Shown: piece after piece, positions 22,428 through 30,047 of the stretch
Numbering within the stretch: position 1 is the first letter of the stretch
Layout of the letters: every line of letters begins with the position of its first letter
Origin: Opitutus sp. ER46
Lineage (GTDB): Bacteria > Verrucomicrobiota > Verrucomicrobiia > Opitutales > Opitutaceae
Reading direction: 5' to 3'
Assembly (NCBI RefSeq): GCF_003054705.1
Contig: NZ_QAYX01000020.1
Span: 186,001-250,000 of the forward strand
DNA: 64,000 nt
Notes under the pieces: generated by a model
Told to the model about the DNA's origin: nothing
The model's input: the letters and a program-made list of their open reading frames with translations, nothing else
Databases searched by the model: none
Position numbers and translations under genes: made by a program

Positions 22428-22454
22428 GGCCGTGCCTCACCGCACGGCCTTTTT
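22428..22454 (+). terminator. intrinsic terminator after chemoreceptor 1
   Basis: A perfect 8-bp stem (GGCCGTGC at 22428-22435 with GCACGGCC at 22442-22449), a 6-base loop and five T residues make a standard rho-independent terminator 33 bases after the stop codon. The two paralogous receptors are therefore probably separate transcripts. Confidence 0.9.
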
Positions 22455-22747
22455 CGTCGGCGTGCCCGCCGCGAAACACCTCACGGCGCTCCAACGCTAC
22501 GGTATGGGAAAAGCGAGCCGCTAAAACCCTCACGACGTTTTGTTACACCCTTTAATGGTCGGCATTCGCGTCCCCTGATTCATCGCCCGCCGGCTTAGGC
22601 ATGCCGACTTCCTGCCGATGCAACCGGTGGCAGGAGGCATTGCTCCACAATGCGTTGCGCAATTGCATTTGCATCTGCGAAGCACGCGCCCTCGCCACAC
22701 TATAATCCGGAGCCGCCGCCACTTGGCGGCAACTTCGCGTCTGCTCA
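22455..22747 (+). promoter_or_regulatory. leader region of chemoreceptor 2
   Basis: This is markedly more AT-rich than its surroundings. It contains a perfect -10 hexamer TATAAT at 22701-22706, although no good -35 box lies 16-18 bases upstream. A small hairpin (GCCGCC at 22715-22720, loop ACTT, GGCGGC at 22725-22730) lies between it and the ATG at 22748. A promoter here is likely; the role of the hairpin is unknown. Confidence 0.5.
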
Positions 22748-24352
22748 ATGAAGACCATCACTATCGGTAAACGAATCGGCATCATCCTCGCCTCCCTGAG
22801 CCTCGCATTGCTCATCGTTGGCGGCTTTGGCATCTCCCGGGTTCTGCAACTCAGGAGCATTGCCGAAACGATCGTGGACGAAGCGCTTCCCGGAGTTGTG
22901 CTCCTGGGCCGGATTGAAGCCCGCGCCAATGAGATTCAAGGCCACAATGGTCGCCTGCTGAGCCTCAAGGACGCACCAAGCCGACAGCAGCTGATCGCCG
23001 CCATCAAACAATCGGTCGCAGACAACAACAAGGACTCCGAAGCGTACGCGAAGAACATGTCGACAGAGGAGGACAAGCGGCTCTTCGCCAATTTCATGGC
23101 GGCGCGCACAACCAACCGGCAGTCGCGCGATAAGTACTTCGCCTTGATCGAGACGGATCCCGCCGCCGCCGAGGAGGTGTTCAACACGAGCCTCACCGCC
23201 TCCTACACCACTTATGCGAAGGCCGTGGACGCACTGCTCGACTACAACACAACGCGCGCCAATCAATTCGGCGTCCAGATTACCCGGGACGTCGACAAAA
23301 CGATCACGTTCATCCTGATCGTCACCGTCATTTCGCTCGCAGCCGGCATTGCCCTGTCGGTGATCACCATGCGGGCCATCCTCAAGGTGCTCGGCGAAGT
23401 GTCCGACTCACTCCACGCCGGCGCCGCGCAGACCACCTCCGCCGCCGGCGAGGTTGCGACCGCCAGCCAGTCGCTGGCCACCGGATCCACCCAGCAGGCC
23501 GCCTCGCTCGAGGAGACCAGCGCCTCGCTCGAAGAGATCTCCAGCATGACCAAGCGGAACGCCGAGAACGCCCAGAAGGCCAAGGACCTCGCCGGCACCG
23601 CCCGCCAGGCCGCCGACACCGGCGTTGCCGACATGTCCGCGATGAAGACCGCGATGGACGGCATCAAGTCCTCCAGCGACGAGATCGCGAAGATCATCAA
23701 GACCATCGACGAAATTGCCTTCCAGACGAACATCCTCGCGCTCAACGCCGCCGTCGAAGCCGCCCGCGCCGGTGAGGCCGGCGCCGGCTTCGCCGTCGTC
23801 GCCGAAGAGGTCCGCAACCTCGCCCAGCGCTCCGCCCACGCCGCCCGCGAAACCGCCCAGAAGATCGAGGGCGCCATTCACCGCACCACCCAGGGCGTCG
23901 AGATCAGCAACAAGGTCGCCGTCAGCCTCGAAGAGATCGCCACCCGCTCCCGCCAAGTCGACGAACTCGTCGTCGAAATCGCCACCGCGTCCCTCGAGCA
24001 GGACCAAGGCATCACCCAAGTCACCGGCGCCGTCGCCCAGATGGACCACGTCACCCAGTCCAACGCCGCCAGCGCCGAGGAAAGCGCCAGCGCCGCCGAA
24101 GAACTCAGCGCCCAGGCCAAGGCCATGGAGGACAATGTCCGCCAACTCCTCGCCCTCGCCGGCCGCGTCACGACCAAGACGACTGCGGCGGACGCCCCCG
24201 TTCCCGTCGCCAAGAAGGCCGCACCCAGGTCACCGGCCGGTGCGAACGGCGCCAAGCCACACGCGCCGGCCATTATGATGGCGCCGCCGACGTCGCGTCG
24301 CAACGGAAGCACCGTCCCGCCTGCCGACGGCTTCCGCGACATCACGCGTTAG
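22748..24352 (+). CDS. methyl-accepting chemotaxis protein 2 (paralogue)
   Basis: This 534-residue protein has the same length and layout as the receptor upstream: helix 1, 4HB-type sensor, helix 2, HAMP-less signalling hairpin, and a Pro/Ala tail ending in [11 protein letters not shown]. The signalling half (from about residue 208 to 470) is almost identical in protein and close to identical in DNA to the first receptor, while the periplasmic sensor is clearly diverged. This indicates a tandem duplication with the signalling half kept alike, by selection or gene conversion. The two probably feed different ligands into one array. Confidence 0.93.
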   Translation: MKTITIGKRIGIILASLSLALLIVGGFGISRVLQLRSIAETIVDEALPGVVLLGRIEARANEIQGHNGRLLSLKDAPSRQQLIAAIKQSVADNNKDSEAYAKNMSTEEDKRLFANFMAARTTNRQSRDKYFALIETDPAAAEEVFNTSLTASYTTYAKAVDALLDYNTTRANQFGVQITRDVDKTITFILIVTVISLAAGIALSVITMRAILKVLGEVSDSLHAGAAQTTSAAGEVATASQSLATGSTQQAASLEETSASLEEISSMTKRNAENAQKAKDLAGTARQAADTGVADMSAMKTAMDGIKSSSDEIAKIIKTIDEIAFQTNILALNAAVEAARAGEAGAGFAVVAEEVRNLAQRSAHAARETAQKIEGAIHRTTQGVEISNKVAVSLEEIATRSRQVDELVVEIATASLEQDQGITQVTGAVAQMDHVTQSNAASAEESASAAEELSAQAKAMEDNVRQLLALAGRVTTKTTAADAPVPVAKKAAPRSPAGANGAKPHAPAIMMAPPTSRRNGSTVPPADGFRDITR

Positions 24353-24400
24353 CCTGCCGCCGCCGCGCGTTTCGCCCCCTCGCGTCGCGCCTCACCTCAG

Positions 24401-24463
24401 GAGATAACACGCCAGATTTGGCGTGTTATCTCACGTAACCCGCCAAATCTGGCTAGTTATCTC
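24401..24463. promoter_or_regulatory. nested inverted repeats, operator or RNA switch candidate
   Basis: A perfect 14-bp inverted repeat with a 4-base loop lies at 24401-24432 (arms GAGATAACACGCCA and TGGCGTGTTATCTC). The next 31 bases allow a competing structure. GCCAGATTTGGCG (24411-24423) pairs perfectly with CGCCAAATCTGGC (24441-24453), and GAGATAAC (24401-24408) with GTTATCTC (24456-24463). The two folds exclude each other. Alternatively these are two head-to-head copies of one protein-binding site. It lies between the second chemoreceptor and the next gene. Confidence 0.65.
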
Positions 24464-24633
24464 GGTCGGACGCCATTTGTCTTGTCCCGGCTGCCCACCC
24501 CCAACAGCAGGATTCACCTCGCCCCCTTCCCCCGCCACGCTCCCCGCCCCAGGGGCCGTCACCGCCCGCTCCGTCCCTTCTCCCCTCCCGCCCGCCTACA
24601 CGCCACTTCCGTCCTTTCCGCTCTCCCTCCGTC

Positions 24634-24665
24634 CACTCTCACTTTCACTTTCACTCTCACTTTCA
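24634..24665 (+). repeat. TCACTY hexamer tract touching a start codon
   Basis: Five to six hexamers of TCACTC/TCACTT end only two bases before the ATG at 24668, so they form the immediate 5' leader of that gene and replace any recognisable Shine-Dalgarno sequence. The rest of 24464-24633 is C-rich with no gene or hairpin that I can support. Confidence 0.75.
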
Positions 24666-24667
24666 AG

Positions 24668-25207
24668 ATGTCTCCCCGCCCCGTCTTTCTCGGCCTTCTC
24701 CTTCTCGCGCTGCCGGTGCTGCGCGCGGCGGAGGACCGCATCCCCACTCCGGAGCCCATCGGCCATTCCAGCGACGGCCATCTCATCGTCCGGCTCGGCG
24801 AAAAGGTTCAGGTGTATGAACTCGAAGCCGGCGAGAAATCCTACCGCCAGACCGCGTCCTTCTGGCCGGCGTCCGACGCTCCGCTGCGCGCGATGGTGAC
24901 GGACGACGGGAAGTTCATCGTGACCCTCGACACGACCCTCGGCATGGGCCGGGGCGATGTGGTCGTCGTGTACGACCGGACGGGCCGCAAGGTGAAGAGC
25001 TGGAAGCTCGATGACATTCTGCAGCCGGAGGACCGCGCCGTCGTCATCTCCACGGCGCGCGGAGAATGGTGGCGGCAGGACGCCGTGCTCTACACCGATC
25101 CGGCGATGCTGGTGGTCGCCGGCCCGAGCGAGCGCTTCGGCGCCCCCAAGCGCCGCTACTGGTACGCCCTCGATCTCACGACGCTCGCCTGGGCAAAGAA
25201 ACGCTAA
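24668..25207 (+). CDS. exported protein of unknown function
   Basis: I do not recognise a family for this 179-residue protein. It starts with a clear signal peptide (MSPRPVFLGLLLLALPVLRA, cleavage likely after ALPVLRA). The mature part is beta-rich and reads like a few blades of a propeller (IVRLGEKVQVYELEAG, FIVTLDTTLGMGRGDVVVVY, RYWYALDLTTLAWAKK), with no Cys and no obvious catalytic residues. It is probably periplasmic or secreted. The ATG directly follows the hexamer tract. It stands alone between two chemoreceptor genes, all in the same direction. Confidence 0.75.
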   Translation: MSPRPVFLGLLLLALPVLRAAEDRIPTPEPIGHSSDGHLIVRLGEKVQVYELEAGEKSYRQTASFWPASDAPLRAMVTDDGKFIVTLDTTLGMGRGDVVVVYDRTGRKVKSWKLDDILQPEDRAVVISTARGEWWRQDAVLYTDPAMLVVAGPSERFGAPKRRYWYALDLTTLAWAKKR

Positions 25208-25454
25208 CAGGCCGCGCGAGACCGGCCGCGCATTCCCAAAGCTAATACATCGTTCGTCGGTCGTCAGCGCAGCCTGCAAAGCGCCTTCCCGCCGTTTTTG
25301 CGTCTGCGGTTCTCCAAGTCCCTTAAGTCCAAGCGCCCGGGCAACTTTGCTCCGCCTCGGGTCCAGCACGACGGAGCCACGCGCACGGCAGGAGCGGAGG
25401 GGCGGCGCATAAACCGCACTACATCCCGCGATGCGCCGGCCGATAGCACCGCGA

Positions 25455-27008
25455 ATGAAACAATGGACGATCGGTAAGCGGGTGGTGGTGATGGCAACTT
25501 TTTTGTGCGTCGTGAGCATGCTGGTGACCCTCGGTAGCGTCGTCGGCATGCGCCTGATCGAGAACCGGGGCCGGGCGGTCAGCCAGAAGAGCCTGCCGGG
25601 CGTCATCGAGACCAGCACGATGAACTACCTGCCCATGATCAACATGGTGCGGCTCTATCGGCTGCTGGACTCGACCAATGCCGCGGATCGCGCGGCCATC
25701 GAGGAAGCGACCTTGGAGGACACGAAGAAATTCCGCGCAGCCGACAAGGTTTACGCCGCGACGCTCTCCACGCCCGAAGAGAAAGCCGAATACGACAAGC
25801 TCGGTCGCATCCACGAGCATTACCTCGAGTTGCGTCAGAAATACTTGTCGCTGGTCGAGACCGATCGCGAGCAAGCCAGGCGCGTGCTCACCATCGACAT
25901 GGTCGGCGCCCTGACCGAGTTTTCGAACCAGACGCTCGCGATCGTCGCCCGCAACGCCCGGGAAGGTGAAGCCAACGGCAACGCGCTGGTCACGGCCGTG
26001 CGCCGCACGTCCGTCACGATCATCGTCGTCGGCGTCCTTGGCATCCTCCTCGGAGCCGCGATGGCCGTGTTCACGATCCGCACGACCAACAAGGCGTTGG
26101 GCAACGTTGCCAGCGCCCTGAACGAAGCGGCCAATCAGGTCGGCGGCGCTTCGGACCAGGTTGCCAGCGCCAGCCAGTCCCTCGCCGAGGGCGCCAGCGC
26201 GCAGGCCGCTTCGCTGGAGGAGACGTCGGCGTCGCTCGAGGAGATCGACGGCCAGACCCGTCGTAACGCCGAGAACGCCGGGAACGCCCGCACACTCTCC
26301 GACGACACCCGCCAGTCCACCGAGCAGGGCACCCAGCAGATGCACGAGATGGTCGCCGCCATGGCCGACATCAAGACCTCGTCCGACAACATCGCCAAGA
26401 TCATCAAGACCATCGACGAGATCGCCTTCCAAACCAACATCCTCGCCCTCAATGCGGCCGTGGAAGCCGCCCGCGCGGGCGACGCCGGCGCCGGATTCGC
26501 GGTTGTCGCCGACGAGGTACGTGGCCTGGCCCAGCGCGCCGCCGTCGCCGCCCGCGAGACGGCCGAGAAAATCGACGATTCCATCGCCAAGAGTGCGCGT
26601 GGCTCCGAACTCTCCACCCGGGTCGCCGAACGGCTCACGGAAATCGCCGACAAGGCCTCCAAGATGAACCAGCTCGTGACCGAGATTGCCACGTCCTCCA
26701 ACGAGCAGGCCCAGGGCCTCGCTCAAGTGGGAAAGGCGGTGACGCAGATGGACAAAGTGACCCAGGCCAACGCCGGCAGTGCGGAGGAAACCGCGAGTGC
26801 CGCCGCCGAAATGAAAGCCCAGTCCGCCACCATGCTCGAAAACGTGGACGCGCTGCTACGCCTCGTCGGCGCCAAAAAGAAGGACGGAGCCGCCGCCCTT
26901 TCGGCAACCGACGGGGAGTCCGCGCCTGCGCCCAAGTCCGCCCCTTTGACGTTCTCCCGCAACCGGCGCAGCGCCCGCGCCGCCCGCCCGGCCGAGTTCG
27001 TCAACTGA
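25455..27008 (+). CDS. methyl-accepting chemotaxis protein 3
   Basis: This is a chemoreceptor of about 517 residues. It opens with KQWTIGKR, like the TIGKR start of the two receptors upstream. Transmembrane helix 1 is at about 10-32, then a 4HB-type sensor, helix 2 at about 185-207, and the signalling hairpin with [20 protein letters not shown] and [20 protein letters not shown]. It is more distant from the other two: several insert residues differ and the C-terminal tail has no shared ending. I chose the ATG at 25455, eight codons into the open frame, because the membrane segment starts right after it. Confidence 0.92.
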   Translation: MKQWTIGKRVVVMATFLCVVSMLVTLGSVVGMRLIENRGRAVSQKSLPGVIETSTMNYLPMINMVRLYRLLDSTNAADRAAIEEATLEDTKKFRAADKVYAATLSTPEEKAEYDKLGRIHEHYLELRQKYLSLVETDREQARRVLTIDMVGALTEFSNQTLAIVARNAREGEANGNALVTAVRRTSVTIIVVGVLGILLGAAMAVFTIRTTNKALGNVASALNEAANQVGGASDQVASASQSLAEGASAQAASLEETSASLEEIDGQTRRNAENAGNARTLSDDTRQSTEQGTQQMHEMVAAMADIKTSSDNIAKIIKTIDEIAFQTNILALNAAVEAARAGDAGAGFAVVADEVRGLAQRAAVAARETAEKIDDSIAKSARGSELSTRVAERLTEIADKASKMNQLVTEIATSSNEQAQGLAQVGKAVTQMDKVTQANAGSAEETASAAAEMKAQSATMLENVDALLRLVGAKKKDGAAALSATDGESAPAPKSAPLTFSRNRRSARAARPAEFVN

Positions 27009-27040
27009 GCAGGCGATTTCCCAGCGCCTTTCGGTTCGAT

Positions 27041-27074
27041 ACAGCCGGAAACGCACTCGTGCGTTTCCGGCTGT
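27041..27074 (+). terminator. strong terminator hairpin after chemoreceptor 3
   Basis: A perfect 16-bp inverted repeat (ACAGCCGGAAACGCAC at 27041-27056 and its complement at 27059-27074) has a minimal loop and is followed by TGTTTAT. It lies 33 bases past the stop and 36 bases before the next ATG. Confidence 0.85.
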
Positions 27075-27109
27075 TGTTTATCCGGCGACTCCACTTAGCG
27101 TTCCGACCC

Positions 27110-28021
27110 ATGTTCACCACCCTGCGCTTTCCAGCCATCCTGGCGCTCGTGCTCCTTCCGGTTACGATCATCGCCCAACCTGGGCGCTCCGGTGCCGGAC
27201 TACCTTCCAGCGTCACCGTCACCGCGGGCGGCGCTTCCGCCGATGACCTCAACGACGATTTCGGCGGCCGCTTCGGCGACACCCAGGTCACCCACGTGGC
27301 GGCCAGCCTCTCCCATCGATTTTCGCTCACCGATCGCAGTTCGCTGACGCTCGAGGGCGGCTATGAGCGATTCGACCTCGACTCCGATCCCGCCGTCGTC
27401 CCGCTGCCCGACCAGCTTCAGACCGTGAGCGTGCAAGGCATGCTCCGCCACCCGCTGGGTCCGCGCTGGAGCCTTCTGGCCAATCTCAAGACCTCGGTCG
27501 CCAACTCGGGCACCGGCATCGAGAGCGATGGCCTCGGCGTGAACGTCGTCCTGCTCGGGCTGTATCGGCAGACCGACACGTTCTCCTGGGCCGCCGGCCT
27601 CATGTACCGGTCGCTGGCGGAGGACGACTACCGCTGGCTCCCCGCGGTCGGCTTCGACTGGCGTCCCAACCAGACGTGGGCCGTCTCCGTCGGCTTCCCG
27701 CGCACGGGCGTGACCTACACCTTGAACGACCGTGTCCGCACCTCCCTCGAGGCGACCTTCCAGGGCGGCACCTTCTACGTGAAGGAGCCCGTCGGCGTCC
27801 GTCTGGCCGGCCCGCGCTTTCCGCTTCGCGACACCCTCCTCGACTACTCGGAAGTCCGGGTCGGCGGCACGGTCGAGTACCAGCCGCACCCCGCCGTCAC
27901 GCTCACGGCGTCCACCGGCGTGGTCGTTGGCCAGAAATTCGATTATTTCGACCGCAACTACGAACTCTCCAGCGACGGCGCCACCCCGTTCGTCCGGCTC
28001 GCCGTGCGGTACTCGTTCTAG
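27110..28021 (+). CDS. outer-membrane beta-barrel protein, DUF6268-like
   Basis: This is a 303-residue exported protein. A signal peptide covers residues 1-22 (FPAILALVLLPVTIIAQ). The mature part consists of alternating amphipathic strands (LTLEGGYERFDL, WAVSVGFPRTGVTYTL, VTLTASTGVVVGQKFDYF) and ends in VRYSF. A C-terminal aromatic residue after alternating hydrophobic positions is the usual BAM signal of outer-membrane barrels. The pattern fits the DUF6268 group of small barrels; no substrate is known. The ATG at 27110 was chosen because the signal peptide starts there. Confidence 0.75.
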   Translation: MFTTLRFPAILALVLLPVTIIAQPGRSGAGLPSSVTVTAGGASADDLNDDFGGRFGDTQVTHVAASLSHRFSLTDRSSLTLEGGYERFDLDSDPAVVPLPDQLQTVSVQGMLRHPLGPRWSLLANLKTSVANSGTGIESDGLGVNVVLLGLYRQTDTFSWAAGLMYRSLAEDDYRWLPAVGFDWRPNQTWAVSVGFPRTGVTYTLNDRVRTSLEATFQGGTFYVKEPVGVRLAGPRFPLRDTLLDYSEVRVGGTVEYQPHPAVTLTASTGVVVGQKFDYFDRNYELSSDGATPFVRLAVRYSF

Positions 28022-28249
28022 CTGCGGCGGGGCGGTTCCAGACCCCGGCGCCCCCCACGGTCGCGTGCCTGAGGCGGGAGCATGCCGGTTAATGAAGTGA
28101 GGCGGCCCGCACGCGCGCGGTTGAATAATAAGAGCTTGCGTTGCGAACTAGTCTCACGTGCAGTCCGCCCATGTCCAACGATGCCCAACTTTTCTCGGCT
28201 TCGCCGCCCGCGGCGGTTGCGGCGGCCGGGAGGTTCTTCGGGGTCTGAC

Positions 28250-29089
28250 ATGCCCGGACAACTCAACGAATATCCCGTTCGGCCCGGCCTGACAATCTGC
28301 TGGGGAACGATCCAAACTCATCCCGATCTGGTCGCCTCGGCGGCCGTCGACAGCGCAACCGCCATCCTGCTGTTCACGTTGCCGGAGTCAGGCGACCGCG
28401 CACAGGAGGTCATGCAGTTGACTTCTCCGCGTCTGCTCCGAACCCAAGCCGCCGGTCCGCTCGCCGCGGGATTATTCGCTGTCGCCCTGGCGCTCGACGA
28501 CAGCGCCTGGCTCGAACTCGTCGGCGACGACCTAACCCCGGGTGTCGCACGCATGCGCGCCTTCGGCGGTGAGGCCAACTCCGATCTGGTCACGGTGGCG
28601 CTCTCGCCGACGGCGCGACTCGCGCTCGAATCCATCCGCCGGTGCCCGTTTGGCGGCACCTGCCGCTCCATGGCACTCTCCGCTCGCGCGCACGATCTGC
28701 TCATCGAGTTCTTGACCCGACTGGCCGACGACCATCCGACCCATCCGGTCGCCGCGACGCAGTTGCTCGAAGACCAGGTGCGCTCTGCCGCCCAACTGCT
28801 CGTCCAACACCTTGAATCGCCTCCTTCCCTCGCCGAGCTCGCCCAGCGGGTCGGCGTGAGCGAAACAACCCTAAAACGAGGGTTCCATCAGGTGTACCGC
28901 ACCACCGTCTTCGGGTATCTGCGCACCCAGCGCATGGAAAAGGCGCACGCCGCACTGCAGAGCGGCACCGCCACGGTTCTCGAGGCCGCTGCCCTCGTCG
29001 GCTACAGCAATCCGTCCAACTTCGCCGCCGCCTTTCGCCGCCAATTTGGAGTGAACCCCAAGACCTTCCAGCTGGCCGTCCGCCGCTGA
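28250..29089 (+). CDS. AraC-family transcriptional regulator (PchR-like)
   Basis: This is a regulator of about 279 residues. The N-terminal part (1-190) is an unrecognised sensor. The C-terminal AraC domain (about 195-279) has two helix-turn-helix motifs (LAELAQRVGVSETTLKRGF and AAALVGYSNPSNFAAAFRR) and the signature FGVNPKTFQ. Layout and the wording of the first helix-turn-helix resemble PchR-type regulators, which govern siderophore-linked TonB genes. Its position just before tonB and a TonB-dependent receptor supports that. Starts at 28181 and 28082 are also open; I chose the ATG at 28250 because the upstream part is Arg-rich and not protein-like. Confidence 0.82.
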   Translation: MPGQLNEYPVRPGLTICWGTIQTHPDLVASAAVDSATAILLFTLPESGDRAQEVMQLTSPRLLRTQAAGPLAAGLFAVALALDDSAWLELVGDDLTPGVARMRAFGGEANSDLVTVALSPTARLALESIRRCPFGGTCRSMALSARAHDLLIEFLTRLADDHPTHPVAATQLLEDQVRSAAQLLVQHLESPPSLAELAQRVGVSETTLKRGFHQVYRTTVFGYLRTQRMEKAHAALQSGTATVLEAAALVGYSNPSNFAAAFRRQFGVNPKTFQLAVRR

Positions 29090-29106
29090 TCGTCGCGCCT
29101 TCCTCA

Positions 29107-29144
29107 GGTGGAAATGGGCCGGGCGCGGGTGGAATTTTCCACCC
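29107..29144 (+). promoter_or_regulatory. candidate AraC-type binding site upstream of tonB
   Basis: GGTGGAA occurs at 29107-29113 and again at 29128-29134, exactly 21 bases apart, on the same face of the helix as expected for AraC-family direct repeats. The second copy also forms an inverted repeat, GGGTGGAA-TT-TTCCACCC (29127-29144). It lies between the AraC gene and tonB, 143 bases before the tonB ATG. Confidence 0.5.
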
Positions 29145-29286
29145 TCGCCGTGCGATGATGGCCGCGTGAAATCGTACAACGCGCATCGTCCACCGCGCCG
29201 GCCCGCCGCCGGACTTCTTCGCGGCTGCCCCACGATCGCGCCGCGCTCCGGGCCACGCCGCCACCGGAGCCTCCGTTGGGTGTGAA

Positions 29287-30030
29287 ATGCCGTTGTACGC
29301 CCGCCCACATCCCTCGCTATCGCGCCGCTTTGTCATTCCAGCCATCCTCGCCGTGCTGGTCCACGTCGCGTTGGCCATCGTTCCGACGCGTCCGGCTGCC
29401 ACGTCCCCGAACGCAACCGTTCGCGGTGCCGCCCCGGCCCTCCGCATTGTCTCACTCTCACTCCGTGACAGCAGCCCCCCCACAGACGCATCTCAGCCTG
29501 AGAATTCGCTCCACGCTGCTGGCCCCTCCGGCCACGCGCCTAATGACACCCCTGCAATCACGCCGACGCTGCCACCCTGCCTCGGCCTCGCCGGCGATGC
29601 CGTAACGCAGTCCGCCGGCGACCGTCCGGGCAACGCGGCAGATTTCCTATCCTCAGAGGCCTTCATCTCCGGCTCCGCCCTGACCGCCTACGCCGCCCAC
29701 GAACTCCGGGGTGCAGGTGGCCGGGCCTCGATCGCATTCCCCGAGCCCACGTTCTCCCCACTGCCGCCCTATCCTGAGCGCGCCCGACTCGAGCGCCGCG
29801 GCGGCACCGTCCAGCTCCAGGTCCACCTCTCTCCTCACGGTCGTCCGACTCGGGTGCAGGTCGCCGTCTCCTCCGGCTATGCCGATCTGGACGCAGCCGC
29901 GCGCGAGGTCGTCCAGCAACGCTGGCGTTTCCCACGCGCCGCGGTCGCCAGCTCCCGGCCACCGCTTCGCGTCACCGTCCACTTCAGCCTCCAAGACCGC
30001 CACGCCCTCGTGGTCCTCGCCGCCCGTTGA
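29287..30030 (+). CDS. TonB family energy-transducing protein
   Basis: This is a 247-residue protein. One N-terminal transmembrane helix lies at about 14-33. A low-complexity periplasmic linker follows, and the C-terminal TonB domain (about 160-240) has the motif LPPYPERARLERRGGTVQLQV and SGYADLDAAAREVVQQRWRF. It passes proton-motive energy from ExbB/ExbD to outer-membrane receptors. ExbB/ExbD are not in this window. The receptor gene begins 18 bases downstream, so this TonB is probably dedicated to it. Confidence 0.9.
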   Translation: MPLYARPHPSLSRRFVIPAILAVLVHVALAIVPTRPAATSPNATVRGAAPALRIVSLSLRDSSPPTDASQPENSLHAAGPSGHAPNDTPAITPTLPPCLGLAGDAVTQSAGDRPGNAADFLSSEAFISGSALTAYAAHELRGAGGRASIAFPEPTFSPLPPYPERARLERRGGTVQLQVHLSPHGRPTRVQVAVSSGYADLDAAAREVVQQRWRFPRAAVASSRPPLRVTVHFSLQDRHALVVLAAR

Positions 30031-30047
30031 CCGACTTCACTCCTTCC

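Noticed and set aside
25400-25445. FliA-type promoter before chemoreceptor 3 (TAAACCGC and GCCGATAG)
   Set aside because: The boxes are 21 bases apart, while the flagellar sigma factor needs about 11. Not supported.
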